Assembly: GCA_002397345.1 (NCBI GenBank)
Contig: DHAH01000093.1
Location: 1-11,440 of the forward strand
Direction of reading: 5' to 3'
Source: Clostridiales bacterium UBA4959
Lineage (GTDB): Bacteria > Bacillota > Clostridia > Oscillospirales > CAG-272
DNA length: 11,440 nt
How positions within the stretch are numbered: position 1 is the first letter of the stretch; each line of letters opens with the position of its first letter. Shown here piece by piece: positions 1-6,583 of this stretch. Under the pieces are notes generated by a model, which was not told the DNA's origin, made no database searches, and was given only the letters and a program-made list of their open reading frames with translations. The position numbers were made by a program, and so were the translations under genes.

Positions 1-30
1 TCGTAATCAGCAGGTCGCCGGTTGTAGTTA
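1..30 (+). pseudogene. Partial, degenerate tRNA-Thr(CGU)-like 3' half at the window edge
   Basis: The first 17 bases are identical to positions 143-159 of the intact tRNA-Thr downstream, covering most of the anticodon loop, the 3' anticodon stem, the variable region and the first T-stem base. The next bases continue a plausible T-stem (GCCGG) and then decay: the T-loop reads TTGTAGT instead of TTCGAAT, and the 3' T-stem strand TAAGG cannot pair with GCCGG. No acceptor strand or CCA follows. The 5' half lies outside the window, so this could be a truncated duplicate or a recombination remnant. It does not look like a functional tRNA. Confidence 0.4.
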
Positions 31-110
31 AGGTCAGGTATTTTCAAACGCGCGAAAACATGGTAAACTAACAAACAGAACTTCGACGGAGACAGTCGGT
101 TCTCACAGAT

Positions 111-186
111 GCTGGTGTAGCTCAGTTGGTAGAGCAGCTGATTCGTAATCAGCAGGTCGTGGGTTCGAATCCCACCATTAGCTCCA
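111..186 (+). tRNA. tRNA-Thr (anticodon CGU)
   Basis: All arms of a cloverleaf can be drawn. The acceptor is GCTGGTG (111-117) with CATTAGC (176-182), including two adjacent G-U pairs. The D-stem is GCTC/GAGC, the anticodon stem GCTGA/TCAGC with loop TTCGTAA, and the T-stem GTGGG/CCCAC around TTCGAAT. The anticodon CGT (144-146) reads ACG, a threonine codon. The discriminator is U and CCA is encoded in the gene (184-186). A weak promoter may lie upstream (TTTTCA at 41-46, 17 bp, TAAACT at 64-69), but this is uncertain. The T-box leader of the next operon starts within a few tens of bases of the tRNA 3' end. Confidence 0.97.
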
Positions 187-199
187 AATTTAATATCCA

Positions 200-538
200 C
201 ACAAAAACCGTTGAAGCGGAGATAAAAATACAAAACGTCGTCGAAGAGATTTAAATAGTTTCTTCATGCAGAGAGCGGGGGACTGCTGGGAACCCTGTAC
301 GAAACGATGTATTAAATGGACCGCCGAGGGCATGGGGAAAGTCATTATTACAATAATGACGATTATACATGACGTTTCAGCCGCGTAAAAGCTGAGGGAT
401 ATGTCGGTATCCCGCAAAGAGGCAATTTTTTTGCAAAATTAAGGTGGCACCGCGAGTGTATTTTTTTAACTCGCCCTTAACAAAGTAACCAATGTTTATA
501 AAAGTAAGCATTATTTATTTTGTTAAGGGTGGGTTTTT
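200..538 (+). promoter_or_regulatory. T-box riboswitch leader, probably tRNA-Trp specific
   Basis: This is a transcription-attenuation T-box leader in front of iorA. Stem I contains a specifier loop opposite GAAGAGA, followed by AGAGAGCGGGGG in the upper stem. The specifier is read as TGG (317-319, Trp), in the usual position just before ACC on the 3' side. A perfect 9-bp hairpin (341-360), a CAGC/GCTG pairing and a GGGATA/TATCCC hairpin (396-413) make up the middle domain. The antiterminator is TTAAGG (439-444), the bulge TGGCACC (445-451), then GCGAGT (452-457) pairing with ACTCGC (469-474), closed by CCTTAA (475-480). The bulge UGGC pairs with GCCA, so it needs a tRNA with discriminator G, which bacterial tRNA-Trp has. 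Known family logic: uncharged tRNA stabilises the antiterminator and switches the operon on. I found no convincing promoter between the tRNA gene and Stem I. Confidence 0.93.
474..538 (+). terminator. Intrinsic terminator of the T-box leader
   Basis: An 11-bp perfect stem is formed by CCCTTAACAAA (474-484) and TTTGTTAAGGG (519-529), followed by TGGGTTTTT and a second T-run. The 5' arm shares CCTTAA with the antiterminator closing strand, so the two structures exclude each other, as expected for T-box attenuation. Confidence 0.92.
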
Positions 539-582
539 AATTTTTTAGAGGCGAATTTAAGTATCAAAAAAGGAAGATGAAA

Positions 583-2415
583 ATGGGAATTGAAACAAGA
601 CTGTTAATGGGCAACGAGGCGATCGCACTCGGTGCGCTGCGAGCCGGAGTACGCGTGGTTACCGGATATCCGGGCACACCGTCGACGGAGATTCTTGAAA
701 CCGTCGCAAGCCATAAGGACAAGGACGTTTATATCGAATGGTCAGTAAACGAAAAGAGCGCGCTTGAGGTGGCTGCCGGAGCGGCATATTCCGGTGCGCG
801 GGCTATGGTGACGATGAAGCAAGTGGGGCTGAATGTGGCATCCGACCCGCTGATGAGCCTTAATTATGTGGGCGTCAAGGGCGGTATGGTCGTCGTCGTT
901 GCGGATGACCCCGGTCCTATCTCCTCGCAAACAGAGCAGGACACGCGTCACTTCGGCATTTTTGCTAAGCTGATGGTGTTCGACCCGTCCACGCCCGAGG
1001 AAGCGTATCTGATGATCGCCGACGCGTTTGATTATTCCGAAAAATACGGGCGACCTGTATTATTCAGACCGACGACGCGCGTCTGCCACGGCTACGCGTC
1101 CGTTAATATCCTGCCTCCCCTCGAAAAAAAGGAGCCGGAAGGTTTTTCAAAAGATGGCGGTCGTTTCGTTATCTTTCCGCGCCTGACAGCGCAAAACCAT
1201 AAAATAATCGAACGGCTGCTTGAAGAACTTCGGGACGATTTCTCGCGGTACGACAAGAACATCCTTACCGGCGCCGCGAGCGGGGTAAAAAAGGGCATTG
1301 CCACGGGCGGCGTGAGTTATGCTTATGTACGTGAGGCGCTTTCGGAAATTGATGAGCCGTGCAAATTATTAAAAGTTTCCACCATTCCCTTTCCCGAAAA
1401 ACTTGCACTGGACTTTCTGGAGGGTTTGAATGAGGTGCTGGTCATCGAAGAACTTGACCCGGTTATCGAACGCGAGCTTATCGCGCTCTGCGGACGCAGG
1501 CATATCAGCCTGACAATCAAGGGTAAGCTGACCGGTCACACACCTGACGCAGGCGAAAACACGGTGCAGGGTGTGCGTGAAATGCTATGCGGCTTTTTTG
1601 ATATACATATGGAAGTTGTTCCTATGTCACCCGGACAAAATCCGCCCCTTCTCCCCGCGCGACCGCCGGTGCTGTGCGCGGGCTGCCCGCACCGGGGCGC
1701 GTTCTTCGCGGTCAAGCAGGCTGTAAACCGGTTCGCCGGCGGCAGAAAAGCCGTATTTTCGGGCGATATCGGCTGCTATACCCTCGGCAACGCACAACCG
1801 CTCGATATGGTGGACACCTGTCTTTGCATGGGTGCGGGTATTACGATAGCGCAGGGGATCAATCGGGTGGAACCCGATACACTGAATTTCGCTTTTATCG
1901 GTGACTCTACGTTTTTCCATACCGGGCTGCCGGGACTTATTAACGCGGTTTACAACGAAGCGAATATCATTATTTGTATCCTCGACAATGCCACAACGGC
2001 GATGACCGGAAACCAGCCGCATCCGGGAATGGGCGTGACGGTTACGGGGAAAACCGCGCCGCGCCTGTCGATTTACGACATAGTGAAAGCGGCGGGCGTA
2101 TCGGATATCGCGCGCGTAAATCCTTTTGACGTGCCGGCTGCGACGGAAGCGGTTAAAGGAATGCTCGACAAAACAGGCGTACGGGTATTGCTGTTTGAGG
2201 GGCCCTGCATCGCGGTGTCGAGGGGAGGGGTTCCCTGTGAAATCAACAGCTATAAATGTACGGGGTGCCGCGTATGCGTAAAGAACCTCGGCTGTCCGGT
2301 AATGTATATGGAAAACGGTAAAGCCGTAATCGACTCCGTTTTATGCACGGGCTGCGGCGAGTGCGTGAGTTTATGCCGTTTTAACGCGATCGAGGGAGGA
2401 AAAGCGCATGTTTAA
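583..2415 (+). CDS. iorA: Indolepyruvate:ferredoxin oxidoreductase, alpha subunit
   Basis: Large subunit of the thiamine-diphosphate enzyme that interconverts aryl-pyruvates plus CoA with aryl-acetyl-CoA, CO2 and reduced ferredoxin. Numbering is from the ATG at 583, giving 610 residues, about the usual length. The N-terminal pyrimidine-binding domain carries GYPGTPSTE near residue 28. The CAGCPHRG motif starts near 365. The ThDP-binding segment begins with GDSTFFHTG near 440 and ends with LDN about 30 residues later. The C-terminus has two [4Fe-4S] motifs: Cys 559, 562, 565 and 571, and Cys 588, 591, 594 and 598. Two ATGs lie 6 bp apart; AGGA at 571-574 is only 2 bp from ATG 577 but 8 bp from ATG 583, so 583 is preferred. 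The end overlaps iorB by 8 bp. Control is by the T-box upstream. The enzyme is reversible in principle, and the Trp T-box suggests it runs in the reductive (synthetic) direction here; that is inference. Confidence 0.95.
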   Translation: MGIETRLLMGNEAIALGALRAGVRVVTGYPGTPSTEILETVASHKDKDVYIEWSVNEKSALEVAAGAAYSGARAMVTMKQVGLNVASDPLMSLNYVGVKGGMVVVVADDPGPISSQTEQDTRHFGIFAKLMVFDPSTPEEAYLMIADAFDYSEKYGRPVLFRPTTRVCHGYASVNILPPLEKKEPEGFSKDGGRFVIFPRLTAQNHKIIERLLEELRDDFSRYDKNILTGAASGVKKGIATGGVSYAYVREALSEIDEPCKLLKVSTIPFPEKLALDFLEGLNEVLVIEELDPVIERELIALCGRRHISLTIKGKLTGHTPDAGENTVQGVREMLCGFFDIHMEVVPMSPGQNPPLLPARPPVLCAGCPHRGAFFAVKQAVNRFAGGRKAVFSGDIGCYTLGNAQPLDMVDTCLCMGAGITIAQGINRVEPDTLNFAFIGDSTFFHTGLPGLINAVYNEANIIICILDNATTAMTGNQPHPGMGVTVTGKTAPRLSIYDIVKAAGVSDIARVNPFDVPAATEAVKGMLDKTGVRVLLFEGPCIAVSRGGVPCEINSYKCTGCRVCVKNLGCPVMYMENGKAVIDSVLCTGCGECVSLCRFNAIEGGKAHV

Positions 2416-3034
2416 TTGCTTACTTACGGGCGTCGGCGGTCAGGGTACGGTATTGCTTTCCCGGCTTATCGGAGCGGCAGCCATAGCGAAGGGCTATAAT
2501 GTGCGGGGCACAGAAACAATCGGCATGGCGCAGCGCGGCGGTAGCGTCGTGAGCCATGTGCGCATGAATAATGGCGAGATTTATTCTCCTCTGATTCCTC
2601 CGGAAGGCGCGGATGTGCTGCTCGCGTTTGAACCGGCTGAAGCGGTGCGCGCGCTGCCGTTTTTGAAAGATAGCGGAGAGATTATAACGCTTAACCGTGC
2701 TGTGCGACCCGTTTCAAGCGCGCTCAAAGGCGACTACGACGCGAGTGCTCTGATTGATTTTTTACGCGAGAAGGTCGAGCGGCTGACCGTTGTTGACGGC
2801 GAAGATTTGATTCGCCGCTGCGGGAACGCGAAAACCGTGAATGTCGCGCTTCTCGGTGCGGCGGTGGCGCGCGAGCTGTTGCCGTTTACGATGGATGAAG
2901 CGGAACGCACCCTGCGCGAGCGCTTGCCGGAAAAGTACTTAGAAATGAATTTACATGCGCTTCATGCGGGCGCTGATACAATATCTGCGGATACAATATC
3001 TGCGGATATAACGAGTGAGGACTTACCATGCTGA
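2408..3034 (+). CDS. iorB: Indolepyruvate:ferredoxin oxidoreductase, beta subunit
   Basis: Small subunit of the IOR complex, 208 residues, matching the family length of about 200. It belongs to the pyruvate/ketoisovalerate oxidoreductase gamma-domain family. Visible signatures are GVGGQGTVLLSRLIG at residues 8-22 and GTETIGMAQRGGSVVSHVR at about 34-52. The start ATG sits inside the last codons of iorA, preceded by GAGGGAGGA (2392-2400), so the subunits are translationally coupled. The end overlaps the ligase start by 7 bp. The last 20 residues are encoded by a short tandem repeat (ADTIS twice, then a decayed third unit) and look like a recent C-terminal extension unlikely to matter for catalysis. 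Confidence 0.94.
   Translation: MFNCLLTGVGGQGTVLLSRLIGAAAIAKGYNVRGTETIGMAQRGGSVVSHVRMNNGEIYSPLIPPEGADVLLAFEPAEAVRALPFLKDSGEIITLNRAVRPVSSALKGDYDASALIDFLREKVERLTVVDGEDLIRRCGNAKTVNVALLGAAVARELLPFTMDEAERTLRERLPEKYLEMNLHALHAGADTISADTISADITSEDLPC
2975..3012 (+). repeat. 15-bp tandem repeat inside the 3' end of iorB
   Basis: The unit GATACAATATCTGCG occurs exactly twice (2975-2989 and 2990-3004) and a diverged third unit begins with GATATAA. Because 15 is a multiple of 3, the reading frame is kept and the protein gains the pentapeptide DTISA in tandem. The repeat lies just upstream of the ribosome binding site of the next gene. Confidence 0.9.
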
Positions 3035-4254
3035 TGACAGATAAAATACTGGAAAACATAAAATCTTCTATCCGTCACGCGATGAACGGAGCATTTTATG
3101 CCGGACGTTTCTCGGAGCTTAATGTAGAAGAAATTCGAACTCCGGAAGATTTTTATGCGCTGCCTTTTACCGAAAAAGCGGATTTACGCGCGGCGTATCC
3201 ACTCGGACTTGCCGCGGTGCCGGAAGATGAAATCGTGCGCATTCATTCGTCGTCGGGAACGACCGGCACGCCTGTTATCATACCCTACACTCAAAAGGAC
3301 GTTAACGACTGGGCGTTTATGTTCAAACGCTGTTATGAAACGGTGGGGATCACAAAAAGCGACCGCGTTCACATAACGCCGGGCTACGGACTGTGGACGG
3401 CGGGCATCGGCTTCCAGTTGGGCGCGGAGCTTCTGGGCGCAATGGCTCTGCCGCTGGGACCCGGAAATACCGACAAGCAGCTTCAGATGATGATGGATTT
3501 GCAGTCGACCGTTTTATGCGCCACCTCCTCCTACGCGCTGCTGCTGGCGGAGGAAATTACAAAACGCGGTATAAAAGAAAAAATCCGCCTCAAAAAAGGC
3601 GTTATCGGCTCGGAGCGCTGGGGCGAGAAGTTGCGGAAACGCATCGCCGGCGAGCTGGGCGTGGAGCTGTATGACATATACGGCCTGACAGAAATTTACG
3701 GTCCGGGCATCGGCATAAGCTGCGCGCACGAATGCGGCATGCACATGTGGACGGACTTCCTGTTTTATGAAATCATCGACCCTAAAACCGGAAAGCACGT
3801 CACGGAGGGCGAATGCGGCGAGCTTGTGATTACGACGCTGCAAAAGGAGGGCGCGCCGCTGATCCGTTATCGCACGCACGACCTGACGCGCGAGCTGCCC
3901 GGCAAATGCGCCTGCGGGCTCGATTTCCCGCGTATCGACACTATTATCGGGCGAAGCGACGACATGGTGAAGGTCAAGGGCGCGATCCTATACCCGAGCC
4001 GCGTGGACGAAGTGCTTTCCGCTGTGGACGGCGTGAGCAGCGAGTATCAGGTGATGATCGATCACCTTAACGGGCGTGATATTTTGCGTCTGTTTTTTGA
4101 AACGGACGCCGCGGACAGGCAGGCCCTCGAAACCGCGGTGGAGCGCGTCTTCAAAGAAAGCATCGGCATTCTGCCGGAGGCGAAAGCCGTAGCGATAGGA
4201 GAACTGCCGCGCAGCGAAAAGAAATCGACCCGTATTTTTGATAATCGATATTAA
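3028..4254 (+). CDS. paaK: Phenylacetate-CoA ligase family, probable aryl-acetate-CoA ligase
   Basis: AMP-forming ligase of the ANL superfamily, 408 residues, slightly shorter than typical PaaK (about 430), mainly at the N-terminus. Motifs are in order: the phosphate-binding loop SSSGTTGTP at 74-82, YGLTE at 218-222, the ribose-binding region RYRTHD at 280-285, the hinge GRSDDMVKVKG at 308-318, and a C-terminal catalytic lysine candidate at 398 or 399. The reaction is aryl-acetate plus ATP plus CoA to aryl-acetyl-CoA, AMP and PPi. ATG 3028 is preferred over ATG 3034 because GAGG (3017-3020) lies 7 bp before it. The overlap with iorB and shared T-box control make it part of the same unit. The natural substrate (indole-acetate, phenylacetate or hydroxyphenylacetate) cannot be told from sequence; indole-acetate is favoured by the Trp specifier. 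Confidence 0.9.
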   Translation: MLMTDKILENIKSSIRHAMNGAFYAGRFSELNVEEIRTPEDFYALPFTEKADLRAAYPLGLAAVPEDEIVRIHSSSGTTGTPVIIPYTQKDVNDWAFMFKRCYETVGITKSDRVHITPGYGLWTAGIGFQLGAELLGAMALPLGPGNTDKQLQMMMDLQSTVLCATSSYALLLAEEITKRGIKEKIRLKKGVIGSERWGEKLRKRIAGELGVELYDIYGLTEIYGPGIGISCAHECGMHMWTDFLFYEIIDPKTGKHVTEGECGELVITTLQKEGAPLIRYRTHDLTRELPGKCACGLDFPRIDTIIGRSDDMVKVKGAILYPSRVDEVLSAVDGVSSEYQVMIDHLNGRDILRLFFETDAADRQALETAVERVFKESIGILPEAKAVAIGELPRSEKKSTRIFDNRY

Positions 4255-4330
4255 CGGAGAGCGGGAATACGGGGAACGAGGGAACGAGGGAACGCGTGGG
4301 GGGAGAAGCTCCCCCCACACCCCGCAAATA
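4255..4330 (+). repeat. GC-rich 3'-UTR repeat element, copy A
   Basis: The element begins right after the paaK stop codon. It holds GGAGAGCGG (4256-4264), an 8-bp tandem unit GGAACGAG (4273-4288, then a partial), ACGCG, and a perfect hairpin with arms GTGGGGGGAG (4296-4305) and CTCCCCCCAC (4309-4318). It ends in CCACACCCCGCAA (4315-4327), followed by AT-rich DNA (ATTATTATTATTT). The same ordered blocks recur after gpr at 8254-8346. The hairpin may end or protect the operon transcript, but there is no T-run directly after it, so it is not a classical terminator. Confidence 0.7.
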
Positions 4331-4378
4331 TGGGATTATTATTATTTAATACTGTGCATCAAATAAAATAATCGCTGT

Positions 4379-4402
4379 AGGGCGCGACGCCCTCGGCGCG
4401 CC
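4379..4402. other. Overlapping GC palindromes between paaK and pepD
   Basis: Two alternative hairpins can form: AGGGCG/CGCCCT (4379-4384 and 4388-4393) with a 3-nt loop, or GGCGCG/CGCGCC (4381-4386 and 4397-4402). Together with copy A, this makes most of the 255-bp gap before pepD structured. It resembles dispersed palindromic intergenic repeats, but no second copy is seen in this window, so its nature is unknown. Confidence 0.45.
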
Positions 4403-4444
4403 GTAACCCCCATCGAATCATCAAACCGTCGAACATTGCACGAT

Positions 4445-4487
4445 CGGTCAATGACCGCTTTTACATCGACAATATGAAATTTATAAA
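4445..4487 (+). promoter_or_regulatory. Candidate pepD promoter with adjacent palindrome
   Basis: TTTACA (4460-4465) and TATAAA (4482-4487) are separated by 16 bp, one mismatch each from the housekeeping consensus. A palindrome CGGTCA-A-TGACCG (4445-4457) ends 2 bp before the -35 box and could bind a regulator. The implied transcript would begin only a few bases before the ribosome binding site, which makes the assignment tentative. Confidence 0.35.
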
Positions 4488-4509
4488 AATAAATCGGAGG
4501 TATCAGCGT

Positions 4510-5949
4510 ATGTCAAAGCGCGTTATAAAAGGATACGAACCGGACGGGATGTTCGGTTATTTCGAGGAAATTTCGGCAATTCCAAGGGGATCGGGCAACG
4601 AGAGCGGGATAGCGGATTATCTTGTCAGTTTTGCGGAAAAACGCGGACTGCAATATGTGCGCGACGCTTTGGACAACGTTTTCATGCGCCGGCCGGCGTC
4701 GGACGGGCGGGAAAACGACCCTGCTGTATTATTACAGGGTCATATTGATATGGTCTGCGTTAAAACGGCGGAGAGCGCACATGATTTTTTAGCTGATCCG
4801 CTGGCACTGTTCACCGACGGCGATATGCTCGGCGCGCGCAGCACTACGCTGGGCGGCGACGACGGCATAGCGGTCGCTGCAATGCTTGAGCTGCTCGACG
4901 GCGATTATAACCGCCCGCCGCTGGAGTGTCTGTTAACCGCGACAGAGGAGACGGGTATGGGCGGCGCAATGGGTTTTGACTGCGAGCTTATAACGGCGCG
5001 CAGTTATATCAACCTCGACTCCGAGGAGGAGGGCGTCGCCACCGCGGGCTGCGCGGGCGGCGTAAGATTTAAAATCTCGGTGCCGTATGACAGGGCCGCG
5101 GCAGCGGACAAAACGATAACGCTGGAGCTGTCGGGGCTGTTTGGCGGTCACTCGGGCGCGGAGATTGATAAATACAGAGGCAACGCGATAAATATCGCCG
5201 GTAGGATGCTGGCGGAGCTGTATGAGGTCGAGCCGTTTAATCTTGTCACCATAAGCGGCGGCATCAAGGACAACGCGATACCTTCATCCTGTACGGCGAT
5301 GATTGCCGTGCGCGAACCTGCGTCAGCGACGGAATTTTTAATTAAGCTTGAGGAAAAAATAAAATCCGAACTTCCCGTCGAGGACAAGGGCTTTAAACTG
5401 CGCGTGTCAAAACCTAAAAAATCCGGCGATACGCTCACCTTCGCCGATACCAGCCGCGTAATCTCGCTTTTAACCTTGTTCCCGCGCGGGCCGCTGGCAT
5501 TCTCGCGCGATATGCCGGGTCTGGTTGAAATCTCCTCGAACCTCGGTGTCGTTGCCGATAACGGCGGAGCGATAACGGCGGATTTTTTGCTCCGCTCGTC
5601 GGTTGAGAGCAAGCTGGACGAGATGATGCTGTACTATAAGCGGCTGGCGCGTTTTATAGGCGCTGACGCCGCGTCGCACAGTCGTTATCCGGGCTGGCAG
5701 TATAACCCCGATTCGAAACTGCGCGAAAAATTTATCACAAATTATAATTCCATACCGGGCAGACAGCGGGACGCGGAGGTCAGCTGCACGCACGCTGGAC
5801 TGGAATGCGGTATCTTTGTCGGCGCGATACCCGGACTGGACGCGCTTTCTATCGGACCTAACCTATATGACATCCACACTCCGTCAGAGCGCATGGATCT
5901 GCGTTCCTGCGAGCGGTTTTTCGAATTAATTTTAAAAATGATTAATTAA
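4510..5949 (+). CDS. pepD: Aminoacyl-histidine dipeptidase (peptidase M20C family)
   Basis: Cytosolic dinuclear-zinc dipeptidase that hydrolyses Xaa-His and other dipeptides, releasing amino acids. It has 479 residues from the ATG at 4510, close to the family norm of about 480. Metal-site motifs are visible: GHIDM (His78, Asp80), LGGDDG (Asp117/118), TEETG (Glu146 general base, Glu147), NLDSEE (Asp170) and a C-terminal HAG (His428). GGHSGAEI at 212-219 marks the lid/dimerisation insert. An in-frame ATG at 4474 would add 12 residues but has no ribosome binding site, whereas GGAGG (4496-4500) lies 9 bp before 4510, so 4510 is chosen. The gene appears monocistronic and is probably nutritional, in keeping with the peptide-binding protein further along. 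Confidence 0.94.
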   Translation: MSKRVIKGYEPDGMFGYFEEISAIPRGSGNESGIADYLVSFAEKRGLQYVRDALDNVFMRRPASDGRENDPAVLLQGHIDMVCVKTAESAHDFLADPLALFTDGDMLGARSTTLGGDDGIAVAAMLELLDGDYNRPPLECLLTATEETGMGGAMGFDCELITARSYINLDSEEEGVATAGCAGGVRFKISVPYDRAAAADKTITLELSGLFGGHSGAEIDKYRGNAINIAGRMLAELYEVEPFNLVTISGGIKDNAIPSSCTAMIAVREPASATEFLIKLEEKIKSELPVEDKGFKLRVSKPKKSGDTLTFADTSRVISLLTLFPRGPLAFSRDMPGLVEISSNLGVVADNGGAITADFLLRSSVESKLDEMMLYYKRLARFIGADAASHSRYPGWQYNPDSKLREKFITNYNSIPGRQRDAEVSCTHAGLECGIFVGAIPGLDALSIGPNLYDIHTPSERMDLRSCERFFELILKMIN

Positions 5950-6005
5950 AAATCATTTCGTGTTTTTTATAAATTGCGGAGCGTCCGCGGTAATATTCGT
6001 ATTTT

Positions 6006-6036
6006 ATTTTATGTTTTTCACGCAAACACATAAAAT
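6006..6036. terminator. AT-rich hairpin after pepD, possible weak terminator
   Basis: ATTTTATG (6006-6013) pairs with CATAAAAT (6029-6036), and further T-A pairs continue inward with one mismatch. A small GCGGA/TCCGC hairpin (5977-5989) precedes it. Neither has a strong G+C stem followed by a clean T-run, so the pepD transcript end remains uncertain. Confidence 0.3.
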
Positions 6037-6065
6037 ATATCCGCGCAGGAAATAATGATTTGTGT

Positions 6066-6095
6066 ATTGATATAATAATGTATATCAATTAAAAT
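6066..6095 (+). promoter_or_regulatory. Promoter of the small lipoprotein gene with embedded inverted repeat
   Basis: TTGATA (6067-6072) and TAAAAT (6090-6095) are spaced by exactly 17 bp, a good housekeeping promoter. A perfect 9-bp inverted repeat, ATTGATATA (6066-6074) and TATATCAAT (6081-6089), covers the -35 box and the spacer, with a 6-nt centre. A dimeric repressor bound there would block RNA polymerase. The start codon lies about 40 bp downstream. Confidence 0.55.
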
Positions 6096-6136
6096 AGTTA
6101 AAGAATATCATCGTATGATGAAAGGGACTACAAATC

Positions 6137-6469
6137 ATGATTAAAAAGATAGCCGCGCTGATTCTTGCCGCGGTAATGATGGTTACCATGTTCGCGTGCC
6201 AGCCTAAAACGGGCACCGGCAAAGATACAACCGGTAAGGGCACCGGAACCTCGGCAGTTACAACGAATAAAAATCCCTCCACGACCGGCGGTGGCAATAC
6301 AACCAGCGGCGGAGCAACCACCAGCGGCGGTACCAACGGCGGCGCCAACGGTGGTACCGGCACAGGCAGCGGCACCGGAGGCGGTACCGGCACAAACGGT
6401 GTCAACGGCGGTACCAACGGCGGTGCCGGAGGCGCCGCGAACGGCGGCGGCGGTACTGCCGGCAAATAA
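6137..6469 (+). CDS. Small low-complexity Gly/Thr/Asn-rich lipoprotein
   Basis: The protein has 110 residues. Residues 1-20 form a classical lipoprotein signal peptide (MIKK, hydrophobic core, TMFA) with Cys21 as the probable lipidated residue. The mature 90 residues have no aromatic and almost no hydrophobic residues: a short Lys/Thr/Gly start, then runs of GG, GT, NG and GA to a terminal lysine. No fold or catalytic motif is expected; it looks like a disordered surface tether. AAAGGGA (6121-6127) sits 9 bp before the ATG, and a promoter and a terminator flank the gene, which supports real expression. Four GGTACC hexamers (6329, 6353, 6383, 6410), spaced by multiples of 3, suggest growth by in-frame repeat duplication. 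I do not recognise a family and infer no function. Confidence 0.75.
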   Translation: MIKKIAALILAAVMMVTMFACQPKTGTGKDTTGKGTGTSAVTTNKNPSTTGGGNTTSGGATTSGGTNGGANGGTGTGSGTGGGTGTNGVNGGTNGGAGGAANGGGGTAGK

Positions 6470-6493
6470 ATCAGGTATATAAAAATAACCATG

Positions 6494-6522
6494 GGCGGGG
6501 GTTTACTCCCGCCGATTATATT
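6494..6522 (+). terminator. Terminator after the small lipoprotein gene
   Basis: GGCGGGGG (6494-6501) pairs with CTCCCGCC (6506-6513), with one G-U pair and the loop TTTA. It is followed by GATTATATTTAT, a weak T-rich tail. It lies 24 bp after the stop codon, which fits the end of a monocistronic transcript. Confidence 0.65.
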
Positions 6523-6583
6523 TATATAAGCAAGGTAGAGTTCCGATTTACTGTTTAAAACGAGCGGCGTACACAAGCCGCGC

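Noticed and set aside
317..322. Reading the T-box specifier as ACC (Thr), tempting because of the adjacent tRNA-Thr
   Set aside because: ACC is part of the common sequence after the specifier, and the bulge UGGC does not match the U discriminator of the tRNA-Thr.
1627..2022. 131-residue minus-strand frame inside iorA
   Set aside because: It lies opposite the conserved ThDP-binding region of iorA and shows no protein-like motif of its own.
4273..4294. Short GGAACGAG repeats considered as a CRISPR-like array
   Set aside because: The unit is 8 bp with no spacers and only two full copies; it is a simple tandem repeat inside the 3'-UTR element.
4474..4509. Upstream ATG extending PepD by 12 residues
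   Set aside because: It has no ribosome binding site, overlaps the predicted promoter, and the extension is Lys/Arg-rich and unlike the family N-terminus.
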